From Callorhinus ursinus (lineage: Eukaryota; Chordata; Mammalia; Carnivora; Otariidae): DNA of 64,000 nucleotides. The first letter of the stretch is position 1, and each line of letters starts with the position of its first letter. The notes below the pieces were generated by a model. The model ran no database searches and was not told where the DNA came from. It saw nothing but the letters and a program-made list of their open reading frames with translations. This document shows, piece after piece, positions 12,584 to 25,105 of the stretch. The position numbers were made by a program, and so were the translations under genes. Where the stretch lies: assembly GCF_003265705.1 (NCBI RefSeq), contig NW_020313057.1:5487085-5551084 (forward strand), written 5' to 3'.

Positions 12584-13611
12584 TGGATTGCCATTCTTGC
12601 ATATTAGCTCTTTAAAACTGTTTCTGCCCTATTATCTCTATCTTCCCTTTTGGGACTCCGATTACATGTATGTTAGACCATTTCCTGGTGCGTATATGTG
12701 TCCTATGCTGTTTCGTGTATTTTCCATCCTTTTTTCTCTTCTTGTTTCAGGGTATATATTTTCTATTGATTTGTATTCTAAATTATTAATCCTCTCTTTA
12801 GCTGTGTCTAATCTACTGTTAAGCCTGTCTGTTGAATTTTTAATTCAGTGATTGTATTTTTCAGTCCTAGAATTTTCATATAATTCTTAAAAAAAAAAAG
12901 ATTACAAATCTTTGGTGAAAATCTCCATCTTGTTATCACTTTTCCTGAACATACTAATTACAGAATTTAAAAGAAAATCTGTCTGAAATGGCAATATCTG
13001 TCTTACCTTGTAGTTCTCCCCCTCGCCTTTTTTGGGGTGTTATTTCTTCATATGCCTGCTAAGTTTTTATTAAATGGTAGCTATTATATATGAAAAATTT
13101 GTAGAGATTTTGGATAAACTTGTAGCTCTTGGCAGGCAGTTAGGGAAGAGGCAGAGCAATTTAGTCCATCATACCTGAGCTGTCTGAATTTTAGGATTTA
13201 TAAAAAAGGCCTTGTTTATTTCTAGCTCTCCATGAATCCTAGGGTATAGTCATTCAGGGACCTCAGCTGGAAGTCTGGGGTGCCTATCAGTTTCCTGCCG
13301 AATTGATGGGTCCCGAACTCCCAATTTTTGTCTTCTTAGGACTTTGAGACTGACAACAACTCTTGTTTAGCTTTTTAACTGCTGTTGGTACTGTCTGCTT
13401 GGCAGTCTGTGATGCTTATGAAAGGCAAATGTATTGAGGAGTTAAGCCACTGAAATTTTAGGTTGACTTCTCTTTGTTTTCTTTCTCTGTGGGATTTTGG
13501 CCCTCAGGCCCTGGCTCTCCTAGCTACCCTGAGCTCTAGTGTGAGACGGAGAAATGCTGATTTTCTGTCTCTTAGCAGTTTTATCATGGGCAGTATTTTT
13601 ACTCCTTTTCT

Positions 13612-13945
13612 CTAGTGCAGACTACCCTCCCCCCCACAAGCAACCCATCTTCCTTCATTCTTACTGACTGTAATACAAATATGATGGCTGGAGATCTGGC
13701 AACCATATTTGTACCATGAGGTGACTTTGAGGACGTAAGCCTTAATTAAAGAGGATGTGGAGAAGAAAGAAAGATTGAGGAGCCTGAATTCCTGTTGACT
13801 CTGAGTCCTCATATCAGACCTGGATGATTTAGCTCTAGATTTCCTAGACATCAGGAAAGAAATCAGCATCTTCTCTTGTTTTAGCCTTGCGATTTTAAGT
13901 TTTGTGATAGTCCCAGATGAATTTAATACCAATTAATAAAGTGAG
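13612..13945 (+). repeat. Unassigned old interspersed repeat, LTR-like
   Basis: GATGGCTGGAGATCTGGCAA, ACCATGAGGTGACTTTGAGG and TTTTAAGTTTTGTGATAGTC echo a dispersed mammalian repeat that I cannot name with certainty. Confidence 0.35.
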
Positions 13946-15594
13946 GGTTCCTGGAATCAGAATAAGTATATACTCACATAACATACTAAGAGTCACTACT
14001 TCTCAGCCTTTTATTTAGTTGTGACATACATAGGAAGTGACATGCACCCGAGTGAATAATCTTGTGCACAGGTCCTCTAATATATCTGGTGTACTTGCCC
14101 AAATGCTATCACTTTAATTCCCACAGAAGGAAACATGAAAATTCAAGTTAGTGAGAGGAACGTTCCTATAAGGAAAGACTTGACAAATTCAAGTGTTGTT
14201 GGTTATTGTTATTGGCAAATTACTTATGACATACCTGCCACACTAACCCAGTAGACTGTACAGGGGGATTACAGTACACTGTCTTGAAACAGTGTTTTCC
14301 TTCCATTCAACAAATAGAATTCCATGGATAAAATATGGTTGTAGACTAATGTGGTGGGACAAATGAAAAAAGCAAGGGGTGATTGAAAAAAATATTCAGA
14401 AATTAGTGCGACATTACATGTAGAAGGATCAAAGAAAAAAAATGTTAAAGATGATGCTAAGCTTTTGAACTTAAAATCTGGCAGAGTAATGCTATTGGTA
14501 CAGAAATAGGCAAATTAGGGAGGGGTTCCTTGCAAGGAAATAAATGTTTCATTACTTAAAATTAAGAATATGTTTAATTTAAGAAATAATTCTTTCTCTT
14601 GGTAGATATGAATTCTTTGCATAATGTGGATTGTATTACACCAACATAAAAGAATTTTATCTTATTCCCACCTAAAGGTTATTGCAGGACTTTACCTAAC
14701 CTGAGGTTGCAGCTGTTCTCTCACATATTCCAAAGCTGTCTATCCATAGACAGTATTTTAGGAACTAGTTTTAAAACCATTTACATTCGAATGTATGTGA
14801 TAGAACTATGACTCCATTGAAAACAGGAATTCAGCATAAAGCAGCATTATTTCCTTATTTTGACAAAGATTATAATTAGCATCTTAGGACTTATGGTAGT
14901 ATCTGTTCACATTTTTGAGGTATACACTTAAGAATGACTGACTATCTTGACTCACTTGTTTAAGTTCACTGTCACTCAAAAGCTCTTTCTTTCTGCTTTT
15001 CTTTTTCTGGCTTTTCTTTTTTAGCCAATGAATAGAATTATTGTAATAAGTCTTACATTGCTGAATATAACCTTTGTTTTTTCTTAATTGGTGCGCATAT
15101 GCCACGCCTCTAGGGCATATTCAAAGCTTTTACTTTTGATGGCTGGCATTTTGCTGTTCAGTCTTGGCAGGAAGTATAGTATAGTGAGAGCTAGTAGTGT
15201 GTAAGAATAGTTAGACAACAAGTTCACTTGTTAATAGAATGAATGTATAAATACTACGTAATTTATGTTAGTGAACATATGCATCTTTTGTTTAGGAATG
15301 TACTCTAAATTTAGTTGTACCCAATTACAGCCTATTCCAGGAACTACCATTAGGCTTCATAATTGAGCTGGCCTGATTGTTTGAAAGAATATTTGATCAA
15401 ACAAAATTCCAGGCAAATAATCTGAATAGTCCTTAGAGTTTATGATAGGATCCAACCAATAACTTGAGACTCGGTGAACAGACCTAAACAATCCATTGTA
15501 GAAATTCATTGAGTTTTGCTACGCTGCATGTAGACATTAACACTTGATTACTTGCACAAGATTTGGAGACATAGAGGCCCATTTGTGGTGCCAC

Positions 15595-15715
15595 TCCTTA
15601 ATGACTGTATAATCATTGTCCAATATTAACCTCTCCAAGTCTCAGTTTTCTCATCTCTACAATGGTACCTGTGTCACTAGGGTTGTGATTGGGATTAAAT
15701 TAGAAAATTCTTATT
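15595..15715 (+). repeat. MIR SINE fragment
   Basis: TCTCAGTTTTCTCATCTCTA and TGTGATTGGGATTAAATTAG match the MIR 3' half. Confidence 0.6.
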
Positions 15716-15719
15716 CATT

Positions 15720-16160
15720 CATTTAGCCATTCAGGAAGTTTATTGAACCTCAGTGATGTGTCAAGTACTGTGCGAGGCACTGGTTTAGAGTGGTAGATAC
15801 AATGATATGGACTGATCTGTGGGTTCGGTGGAGAAGACTGAAAACAAACAAGGAAACAAAGAAAATAATTATAAATTGTGATTTTTCTGTGAAGAAGATA
15901 TCAAGGTGCCATGAAAGAGAACAACTGAAGGAAGAAGAGGTAGCTCTTAGGTTGAGATGGGAAGAGTGGTAGCTGTGAGCCATATAAAGAGCCAGAGAAT
16001 TCCAGACAGACGGAATAGAAGAATGTGGGATGGCCCTGAGGCAAAATGAAAAAGGGGGATGCTGTGCCATTAAGAACTAAAATAAGGCCTGTGTGGTGGG
16101 AGTATTGTTTGCATACGGCGAAAAGTGGGATAAATAGCTGTTTGTGATCTTTGCGGTGCC
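15720..16160 (+). repeat. Unassigned ancient interspersed repeat
   Basis: CAAGTACTGTGCGAGGCACT, AGAGAATTCCAGACAGACGG and GGCCCTGAGGCAAAATGAAA follow a common but old dispersed mammalian repeat. Weaker relatives lie near 35465-35620 and 45120-45260. I cannot name the family with confidence. Confidence 0.5.
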
Positions 16161-16751
16161 TACCCATGGTCCCTGATTGATGTTACTTGCTATCGTTGTT
16201 ACAATTAAAATCATTTCTTACTTTATTTAGAGATCACTTAAAAACTTGAAGGAAGCAAATAGCTTCCAAAGTAGATGCAACAAAGTCAGTGCGTTGAAAC
16301 TTGTATTTGCTGTTTAGAGAGACCATTTAGCCCCTCACTCAGAGCCTATCGATTATTTTTCATATTGTGCACATAAATTTGGTTATTTGATTTTAGAACA
16401 GCCTAGAAATGGCAAACTGGGTGTATATTTAGAGATTCTCCAAAAATAGCAAGACATTAATAAAAATAAAACTCAAAGTGATTAGTGATTGTTAAAAATG
16501 TGAGATGATGAAATCTTTTTTAAAAAGATGTATTAAGGTATAATTTGCAAACAATGAAATTAATCCATTTGAAGCATGGAGCTTGATGAATTTTGGTAAT
16601 TTTATAAAGTCATGTCATCACCACCACATCTTGAATATACAAAAGTTCCATCAAGAATCCTAAAAATTCTTGTTTTCTTATGTCTGTTTGCCCTACCACC
16701 AGCCTCACTCAGGCAGCCCCTAATCTGTTTTGTCACTAAAATTTTGCATTT

Positions 16752-16954
16752 AAAAAAAAAAATTTTTTTTTTTAAAGATTTTATTTATTTATTTGACAGA
16801 GAGAGAGAGAGGGAACACAAGCAGGGGGAGCGGGAAAGGGAGAAGCAGGCTTCCCGCCAAGCAGGGAGCCCGATGCGGGGCTCGATCCCAGGACCCTGAG
16901 ATCATGACCTGAGCCGAAGGCAGACACTTAACCAACTGAGCCACCCAGGCGCCC
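16752..16954 (-). repeat. CAN SINE, antisense, in ancient L1
   Basis: Duplication CTAAAATTTTGCATTT at 16736-16751 and CTAAAATTTTGTATTT at 16955-16970 (one mismatch). Confidence 0.93.
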
Positions 16955-17288
16955 CTAAAATTTTGTATTTTCTAGACTTGGATATAAATGGAATTATACG
17001 TTATGAGGCTTTTGTGTTTTATTTATGTTGCTGCATGTATTAGTAAATTTGTTCCTTTGTTTTGTTGAGTGGTATTCTAAGTAGAGATCAACCATAATTT
17101 GATTATCTGTTTGCCAGTTTCTGGACATTTGGGTTGGTTTCTTGTCTATTATGAATAATGCTTATATTAACATTCACATAAAATTCTTTATGAATGTGTT
17201 TTCATTTTGAGCACCCAATCTAATAAAGATTTTCTCCTATGTTTTCTTCTAGAAGTTCGATCGTTTTTGCTCACATATATAAATCTCT

Positions 17289-17782
17289 TGTTAGAGTAGG
17301 GCATTAGTTTCTAACAGGATACCTGGAGGCCAGTATAGAGGAAGTCTTGGCCAGCTATAGGGAAAGTCAGAGGCCTGTCCTGGCGGCATTCCATGAGAAG
17401 CCAGATCGATCCAGATAGGCACAAGATGGTGGATGCCACATGACAGGAAACCCCTGACCACATAAGGAAGAAAAGGCTGGAAACCCCGCTTCCAAGAAAT
17501 GCCTGTCCCAAGTAATGAATATTCCACTCCCTAGTTCACAACTCTCAATAAAAGATAGAAACCCCCAGGGTGTGCAGCTCTCTCTCTTGAACTTGCCCTT
17601 TCTCACATCTTGAGAGTATACTTTTCACTTTAATAAACTTTCCCACTCGTGTCCCTGGTCCACTGTGTTGCGTATCTGTCCTTGAATTCTTTCTCGTGAC
17701 AAGACCAGGAACCTTTGGTGACTCCTTTGGGATGGGCCAAGACAAGGCCCCAGGGCCTGGGGTCTCCCCATTTCACCCAACA
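17289..17782 (+). mobile_element. Solo LTR, class I endogenous retrovirus type
   Basis: The stretch of about 490 bp is bounded by TGTTAG at the left and CCAACA at the right, the usual TG...CA inverted ends. It breaks an old antisense L1. Inside are a TATA-like CAATAAAAGA at 17547, a pyrimidine-rich tract with the likely start of transcription, and a polyadenylation signal AATAAA at 17632-17637. A GT-rich stretch follows (GTCCACTGTGTTGCGTATC). This layout (U3, R with a late AATAAA, U5) is typical of gammaretrovirus-like LTRs. There is no internal viral sequence beside it, so it is a recombined solo LTR. I could not find a clean target duplication, so the ends are approximate. Confidence 0.75.
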
Positions 17783-17930
17783 AACACTGACTTTAAGTTA
17801 ATTTTTGTGTATTGTGTGAAGTAAGAGCCAAAGTTTGTTTTTTTTTCCTCTATAGATATCTAGTTATTCCAGCATCATTTATTGAAAAGATTTTTTCTCC
17901 ATGAATTATTTTGAAATCTTGAAACTATGA

Positions 17931-19140
17931 GATCATGTTATCATTTGTAACCATTTTCTTTCAACAAGAATTTAAGCCTGACAATAGAGCTTATTCAAAT
18001 ATAAATAAATCCATCTTGTAATCTTACTGATAAGTATATATTTTAGGAGGCTGTGGGAATAATGAAAGGAACTGCTTTTCAGGGCTAATTCAAGTTAATA
18101 ACGTGCTTGCTGGTAAGTTTCAAGTGCTGGTAAGTTCTGAGAATTTGTAAATTGCTAAGGAATGAAATTCTGTGCCAAGTTAGTGATAATATGATTATCT
18201 TTAGGAAAGTGAATTAGAAAAATATTAGAGTAAAGGTAGTCTTCCTTACATTTGCAGACCTTAAAAGGAGACCTGGGCCAATTAAAAAAACAAAAAAGGA
18301 AAAAAAATCTACAGTGGTTACTGATTCTAAGAAGAAAGAAATGACAAAGGAATTTACATTGAATAAATAAAAATATACATAAAAGCTGTTTAAGGTACCC
18401 TCTGAGTTTAAGGATTTGAATGAAAGATGGAAGAAAAGGCTTGTAACCTATAATGAATGAAAAAGAGTAGTAAGTACTTTAAAAAATAGTGTCAGGAAGA
18501 ATCAAATGCAAATGAGTTGAATCTGTGAACAGTGTGGAGTATGATAAAAAACTCCTTCAAAAGCATAGTTTGATTCCTGGAAATCTGTAATGACCACATA
18601 GGCCTGCTATTTAGAGGTCTTGTAATATAAACATGAGAGAGAAAGAGTATGTTCCAGACTCTTTTTCTTCTGTCTGCTTGTTTTGGTTTTTGGTTTTTGA
18701 CTTTGTTTGTTTGTTTGTTAAAGCAGAATTATCTTCAAACAGAAGAGAAAATAGAAATGAGAGGTAACTGAAAGCCAGGGTAGGTTAGGGGATAATAACA
18801 CCTTTTAAGTTCAGGTCTTTAGGATTAAATGAGTTATTGACTTAGACTATTTTGGAATAATTGTAAATAGCCTTAAGAGTAATAAAATACAGAGAAGATA
18901 CTTGAATCAAAACTCAAAAGAGGAGCAAGGGTAGATTCTAGTAACTAGAAACGATTGAATTTCATGATAATTGTAATCAGCATTGTAGCTTGGTTTTAGT
19001 AATGATGGCTTGTGAATGGATTTAAAAGGAAATGATGTTCTTTAGGAGCTTTTCTGGGTATAATAAAAACAAACTAATGCAAATTTCTTGTTTTGCTGTC
19101 ACTGAATAGACATCCCAAGGAAATGTTGGAGATAGGTTTT
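17931..19140. other. Intron, nothing recognised
   Basis: AT-rich single-copy-looking DNA. TTTG repeats occur near 18690-18720. Confidence 0.6.
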
Positions 19141-19149
19141 ATTTTTTTT

Positions 19150-22100
19150 TTTTCACATTTCTTCTTTTAAAAAATTCTTGTGGGGGGCAAAATTGGTACA
19201 TAATATTATGTAAGTTTTTTTTTTCTTTTAACATTATGTAAGATTTAGGTGTACGACATTATAATCACCATTATGATCTAGATACCTAAAGTCCAATTAG
19301 CATCTCTTACCATCCAAGGATGTCTTTCACTCACCTTACCCGCCCCCCCCACCCCCCCCACCCCCCGGTGGCTTCCGGTCTGTTCACTCTGTCTCTGAGT
19401 GTGTGTTTGTTTTGTTTTGTTTGTTTGTCTCATAAAATGAGTGTGGAAGGAAGTATTCCCTCCTATTCAGTTTTTTGGAAGAGTTTGAGAAGGCTAAGTA
19501 TTAAATCTTCTGTAAATGTTTGATAGAATTTACCAGTGAAGCCGTCTGGTCGTGGACTTCTGTTTGTTGGGAGATTTTTGATGACTGATTCAATCTCCTT
19601 ACTAGTAATTAGTCTATTTAGGTTTTCTGTTTCTTCAGTATTCAGTTTTGGGAGATTACATGTTTCTAGGAATTTATCCATTTCTTCTAGGTTGTCCAAT
19701 TTGTTGATGTATAATTGTTCCAGTAGTGTCTTATGGATCCTTTGAGTTTTTGTAGTGTCATTTGTAAGTTCTCCTTTTTGTTTTTTATTTTGTATGTTAG
19801 AGCCCACTTTTTTTTCTTGGTTAGTCTAGCTAAACATTTGTTAATTTTGTTTGTTTTTTCAAAGAACCAGCTTTTAGTTTCATTAATTTTTTTCTTTCTT
19901 TTTTTAATTTCAATTTTATTTATTTCTGCTCTAATCGTTATTTTATTCATTTTACTGACCTTGGGCTTTTTTTTTCTTTTTTCCTTCCTAGCTCCTTTAG
20001 CTGCTCCTTTAGCTCCTTTAAGTTAGATTGGTTATATGAGATTTTTCTTGTTACTTGCGGTAGGCCTGTATTGTTACAATATACCCTCTTAGAACCATTT
20101 TTGCTGCATTCCAAAGATTTTAATATGTTGTATTCCTGTTTTATTTCTTTGATGACCCATTTGTTGTTCACAGCATGTTTAATTTGCACATTTTTTGTGT
20201 GTTTTTTCCAGTTTTCTTTTTGTAGTTGATTTCTAGTTTTATACCATTGTGGTTGGAGAAGATGCTTGATATGATTTCAGTGTTCTTGAATTTGCTGAGA
20301 CTTGTTTTGTAGCCTAGCATGTGATCTGTTTTAGAGAATGTTCCATGGGCACTTAAGAAGACTGTGTATTCTGTTGCTTTGGGATGCAGTGTTCTGTATA
20401 TGTCGATTAAGTCCATCTGGTCTAATGTGTCATGAAGGCTGATGTTTCTTTTTTAATTTTTGTTTGGATCTATCCATTAAACGAGGTGTTAAAGTATGCT
20501 ACTTTGTCAAATGTCAGTTTCTCCTTTTAGGTCTGTTGATATTTGGTTTATATATCTTGGTTGTGTGCAGATATGTTGCATGCATATGTTCTTATAAATT
20601 TTATGTCTTCTTGTTGAATTGATTACTTTATCATTATGTAATGGCCTTCTTTATCTACTCTTACAGTCTCTTTTAAAGTCTGTTTGTCTGCTGTGAGTAT
20701 AGCTACTCCAGCTTTCATTTCATTTCCATTTGCTTAGAATATCTTTCTCTATCCTTTGACTTTCAGTCTGTGTCCCTTCTGATGTGAGTCTCTTGCAGGC
20801 AGCATATAGGTGGGTCTTGTTTTTTAATCCATTCAGCTATTGCATGTCTTTTGCTTGAAGAGTTTAATCCATTTACATTTAAAATAATTAATGATAGAGA
20901 TGTACTTACTGTGATTTTGTTCATTGTTTTCTGGCTGTTTTCATAGCTCCTCTTTGTTCCTTTCTTTTTCTCTTTCTCTCTTCCTCTGTGGTTTGATGGC
21001 TTTCTTTAGTTTTATGTTTAGATTTCTTTGTTATTTTCTTTTGTGTATTTGCTATAAGTTTTTGCGTTGTGGTTACTGTGAGGTTCACATATAACTTCTT
21101 ATGTATATATAGACTGGTTTTAGTTGATAACAACTTAAATTTGAGTACATTCCAAAACTATACTTTTTTCTCCATGCCTCCCACATTTTATACTTTTGGT
21201 CTTATTTTAGATCTTTTTGTGTATCTCTTAACTAATTACTGTAGTTTCAGTTATTTTTACTACTTTTGTCTTTTAACCTTCATACTTGCTTTATAAATGA
21301 CTTATCCACTACCTTTACTTATATTTACCTATATTCTAGTAAGATTTTTACTTTTGGATATTTTCTTATTATTCAATAGTGCCATTTCTTTTTGGTTTAG
21401 GGAACTCCCTTTAACTTTTCTTATTAGGCCAGTTTAATGGTGATGAACTTCTTTAGCTTTTGTTTATCTGGAAAATGCTTAATCCTTCATTTCTGAATGA
21501 TAATCTTGCCGGGTAGAGAATTCTTGGTTGGAAGTTTTTCCATTTTAGCATTTTGATTATGTCATGCCACTCTCTTCTGGCCTCTAGAGTTTCTGCTGAA
21601 AAATCTGCTGTAGCCTTATGGGATTTCCCTGTGTGTTATTAAGATTTTCTCTTTATGTTTTAACTTTTACCATTTTAATTATAATCTGTCTTAATATGGA
21701 TCACTTTGGGTTCATCTTTTTTGGAATTGTCTAGGCTTCCTGGACCTGTATGTCTGTTTCATTCTTCAGATTGGGAAAGTTTTCAGCTATTATTTCTTCA
21801 CATAAGTTTTCTGGCTCTTTCTCTTGCTCCTCTCCTTCTGGGACTTTTTCTGTAATGTGATTGTTATTCTACTTGATGTTATCCCAAAGGTCCCTTAAGT
21901 TATCTTTGTTTTTTAAAAATTCTGTTTTCTTCTTGCTGCTCTGTCTGGGTGAGTTCTGTTGCTTTGTTTTCTAGTTCACTGACTCAATTTTTGCTCTATC
22001 CAGTTTGCTGTTGAACTCCTCTAGTATTTCTCAGTTCAGTTGTATTCTTCAGCTCTGTAGCTTTTGTTTCAAACTTTCTTATATTTTCTGTCTCTTTGTT

Positions 22101-23265
22101 GAGGATCTCACTGTCTTCATGCTTCTCCTGAGTACAGTAAGCATCTTTATGACCATTACTTTGAACCCTTTATTAGGGAGTTTGCTTATCTCCATTTCAG
22201 TAATGTCTTTGCCTGATGTTTTTTTTTCCCCCCTTGTTCTTTCTTTGGAACACATTCCTTTGTCTCTTCATTTTGCCTCTTTGTGTTTGTTTTTATGTAT
22301 TTGACAAATCACCTGCCTTTCCCAGTCTTGAAGGAGTGGCCTTGTATAGGAGATTTCATGTGGAGCCCAGAAGCGCAATCCCATCTCACCAGCAGATCTC
22401 GACACTCACGGGGTGTTCTCTGTGTGGGCTGCATGCACTCATTGCATGTGGCATGGGGGTGGGGAGAAAACTGGCGCCTGGCCCAGCTGTGACTTGCTGG
22501 CTGTGCTGTTCAGATGAGTGGGTTTTCAGCTGGGCACCCCACTGGTTCTAGCAGGTTAGAGAGATGGTTCCAAAATGGAGCCTGCTGGTGCTGACATTAG
22601 CAAGGTAGGATGAGGTTGTAAAAATGGCACCACCTACTAGTGTCTCCATCCCTGGAGAAAGTCTCGGTGGTTTCCTGCTTGTATGGCAGGTGTTTTAACA
22701 TTAATAAGTGGGTCTCTACATATGATCTAGGTACTTTTCAGACTGGTGTTGTTGTTTACACTGGGTCCTGGAGTGAGTGTGTCTGTATGACAGCTCCTTA
22801 AGAGTGGGTTCTCCATTCCCTACAGTTTAACAGCTTTCCTGGATGTAGTCCCTATTGGTTTTCAAAGCCCAGTATTTAGGAGGTTCTTCTCTCATTCAGG
22901 GTCTAAGTGCTGGGTGCCTGATGTAGAGCACAAACCCCTCACTTATGAGGGAAAAGTTCTTTGTTCTTCAGATACCTCCTGATTGTGCCTGGGGTATGTT
23001 TTTGCTTTGCTTTGCTTGCCTCTTTCTTTCTTCCTTCTCCCCCTTCCTTTCTTCCCTTCCTCTCCCTCCTTCCCTCCCTCCTCTCTCATGCTGTCTTTGC
23101 CTTTATGTCCTTGATGCTGTCCTTTGTTGTGGAGGCTCTGTTTTTCTGGTCTTTCTCAGAGCAACTTCTTCCATATGTAGTTGTATATTTCTTGTACCCA
23201 TAGGAGGGAGTGAATTCAGGATCTTACTCTGCTGCTGTATTGAGCCCAACCCACCAAGATAAAGG
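19150..23265 (-). mobile_element. Decayed LINE-1, antisense, with ORF2 remnants
   Basis: On the minus strand, 19463-19807 still encodes LEEMDKFLETCNLPKLNTEE and ITSKEIESVIKNLP, the ORF2 segment before the reverse transcriptase. 20168-20416 encodes DLIDIYRTLHPKATEY and SAHGTFSKTDHMLGYKTSLS, from the endonuclease domain. Further right the frame fades, but AGVAILTADK and DKEGHYIMIK can be read near 20630-20730. 20900-23265 corresponds to older 5' sequence. At 19150-19320 the DNA resembles an L1 3' end, so most of the reverse transcriptase and C-terminal region appears deleted. C runs at about 19345-19373 lie at that junction. Dead element. Confidence 0.85.
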
Positions 23266-23764
23266 ATTTATTTTGGTGTTAGAAATGTATTTGATAAAGG
23301 CTTCTGGGATGCCACCACAGACTATAAGAAGTGATAGGTCTTGTAAGGATTCTGTATTTGATTGATGGAATCATATTTAAATTAATTTATTCATGTCAGA
23401 GTCAAGGTTTTTGCTAATATGTCCTAGGATCTTAACTTATTCAACAGTCTTTCAGTGGCCAGGATGAAAATTTCATTGTAATCACTGGGTTTGTGAAGGA
23501 AGAGAGAGAGAGTACAATGTTGATAGAGATAGCTAAAGTAAGGTTATAAAATTAAGATTTGCCAAGATCTTTTCAGGCTAGAATAATAGACCAAAGTAAA
23601 AACAGGATTAAAAGTGATAAAATGTCATGTTCTACACTGTGATTGAGATAGCCCCTAAGAGAGGACTGAGATAATTAAGTGTATGCCAAATACGAGCTCA
23701 TTAAATTGACTACCAGCCAGGAAAGAAAGGTGAATTTAGATGCAGCTCAAGAAAGGTAATAGAG

Positions 23765-23969
23765 GGGCGTCTGGGTGGCTCAGTTGGTTGGGCGACTGCC
23801 TTCAGCTCGGGTCATGATCCTGGAGTACCAGGATCGAGTCCCACATCGGGCTCCCTGCTGTTCAGCGGGGAGTCTGCTTCTCCCTCTGGCCCTCCCCCCT
23901 CTCATGTGCTCTCTCTCTACCTCATTCTCTCTCTCAAATAAATAAATAAAATCTTAAAAAAAAAAAAGA
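23765..23969 (+). repeat. CAN SINE, full length
   Basis: 16-bp duplication AAGAAAGGTAATAGAG at 23749-23764 and 23970-23985. Confidence 0.94.
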
Positions 23970-24524
23970 AAGAAAGGTAATAGAGCTGTTGTTTTCCTCA
24001 CATCAGACCTGCTCTGGGATTTTCTCTGGAATATGGGTGTCACATTTCAAAGGGGACTTTAATAAAATGTCATGTGTGGAACAGTGTGAATATCTTAGTG
24101 ATTTGTATTTATAGGCTTATCATGTGGAAAAGCCTAATTTTGTTTAGAGCTGAAAGGATGACATTTCTAATAATAATTAGAACATTTCAAGATGGAATAG
24201 ACTGACTTGTGAGTTTGGGAAATTTTCATCTCTGGAGGCATTAAAGGAGAAATTCTGTGACAACTTATTAAGTATGTTATCAAGAGGATATTAACATTTG
24301 TGGGAAGTTGAACTAGATACACTTGAAGGTCCTTTACAATTCCTTTAACTTTTTTTTTAACTTAATTTTTTGCTTTGATACCTCCACAATTTTTATCAAT
24401 CTTATCCTTAAAACTTTATTAATAAATACCCTGTCTTATATGGCACTAAAAGTTATAAAATAATTTTATGAGCCTGATTAAATGTGTTCACAAGAATTCT
24501 ACAAGTTGGGCAGTTTAACGGTTT

Positions 24525-24725
24525 TTAAGCAGCTGTGTCTTAATGATTGAGAGTGGCTTCTGGATCCCAGACCATCTAGGCTCTGCCACCTGCCATGAGA
24601 CCTTTGGAAACATGAGCCTCTCTTTCCTCATCTGGAGTGTGGTGATAAATTATTCTCTCTATATGGTGTCTACACCATAGGGTTGTTTGAGTTTATGATC
24701 GCATGCTTGAGAATATATGCTTAGT
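24525..24725 (+). repeat. MIR SINE
   Basis: CAGACCATCTAGGCTCTGCC, ATGAGCCTCTCTTTCCTCATC and GGGTTGTTTGAGTTTATGA match MIR. A SINE follows at 24741. Confidence 0.65.
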
Positions 24726-24740
24726 ACATGATATGCTTAG

Positions 24741-24943
24741 GGGTGCCTGGGTGGCTCAGTCGTTAAACGTCTGCCTTCGGCTCAGGTCGTGATCCCAGGG
24801 TCATGGGATCGAGCCCCGCGTCGGGCTCCCTGCTTGGCGAGAAGCCTGCTTCTCCCTCTCCCACTCCCCCTTCTTGTGTTCCCTCTCTCGCTGTATCTAT
24901 CTCTGTCAAATGAATAAATAAATTCTTTAAAAAAAGAAAAAAA
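24741..24943 (+). repeat. CAN SINE, full length
   Basis: Complete head to tail. The target duplication is imperfect (ATATGCTTAG against ATCTGCTTAG). Confidence 0.9.
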
Positions 24944-24954
24944 AATCTGCTTAG

Positions 24955-25105
24955 AATAGTATCTGACATATAGCAGACATTTAGTTAATGTTAACTAGTC
25001 CTCTTATTGTCATTTGTTGATTTTTGCAGGTGAAGAGACTGATCTCATGCAGTTTGTAACTTGCCCAAGTTTACATCAATAATAAGTGGTAGAGCAGTTA
25101 TTAAG
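24955..25105 (-). repeat. MIR SINE fragment, antisense
   Basis: TTGCAGGTGAAGAGACTGAT and TAACTTGCCCAAGTTTACAT, with AAGTGGTAGAGCAG, are antisense MIR. Confidence 0.65.

Larger units (their letters stand above)
10600..13560 (-). mobile_element. Ancient LINE-1 5' region, antisense
   Basis: Words typical of the antisense 5' half of old L1s recur: TTTTATCTCTGGTGATGATT, AAGATGGGTCTCTTCTAAGTA, TGGGACTCCGATTACATGTA and GCTGTGTCTAATCTACTGTTA. No frame survives. Four CAN SINEs sit inside it (10934-11127, 11185-11387, 11406-11601, 12389-12583). The exact family (L1M4/L1ME age) is a guess. Confidence 0.7.
16520..17930 (-). mobile_element. Ancient LINE-1 fragment, antisense, interrupted
   Basis: Segments such as TGCCAGTTTCTGGACATTTG, TGAATAATGCTTATATTAAC and TTCCAGCATCATTTATTGAA match the antisense of old mammalian L1s. 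The fragment is broken by a SINE at 16752-16954 and by the LTR at 17289-17782. L1-like sequence resumes after each. Confidence 0.7.

Noticed and set aside
13612..13932. 106-codon minus-strand frame
   Set aside because: It overlaps an old dispersed repeat. No known protein is recognisable.
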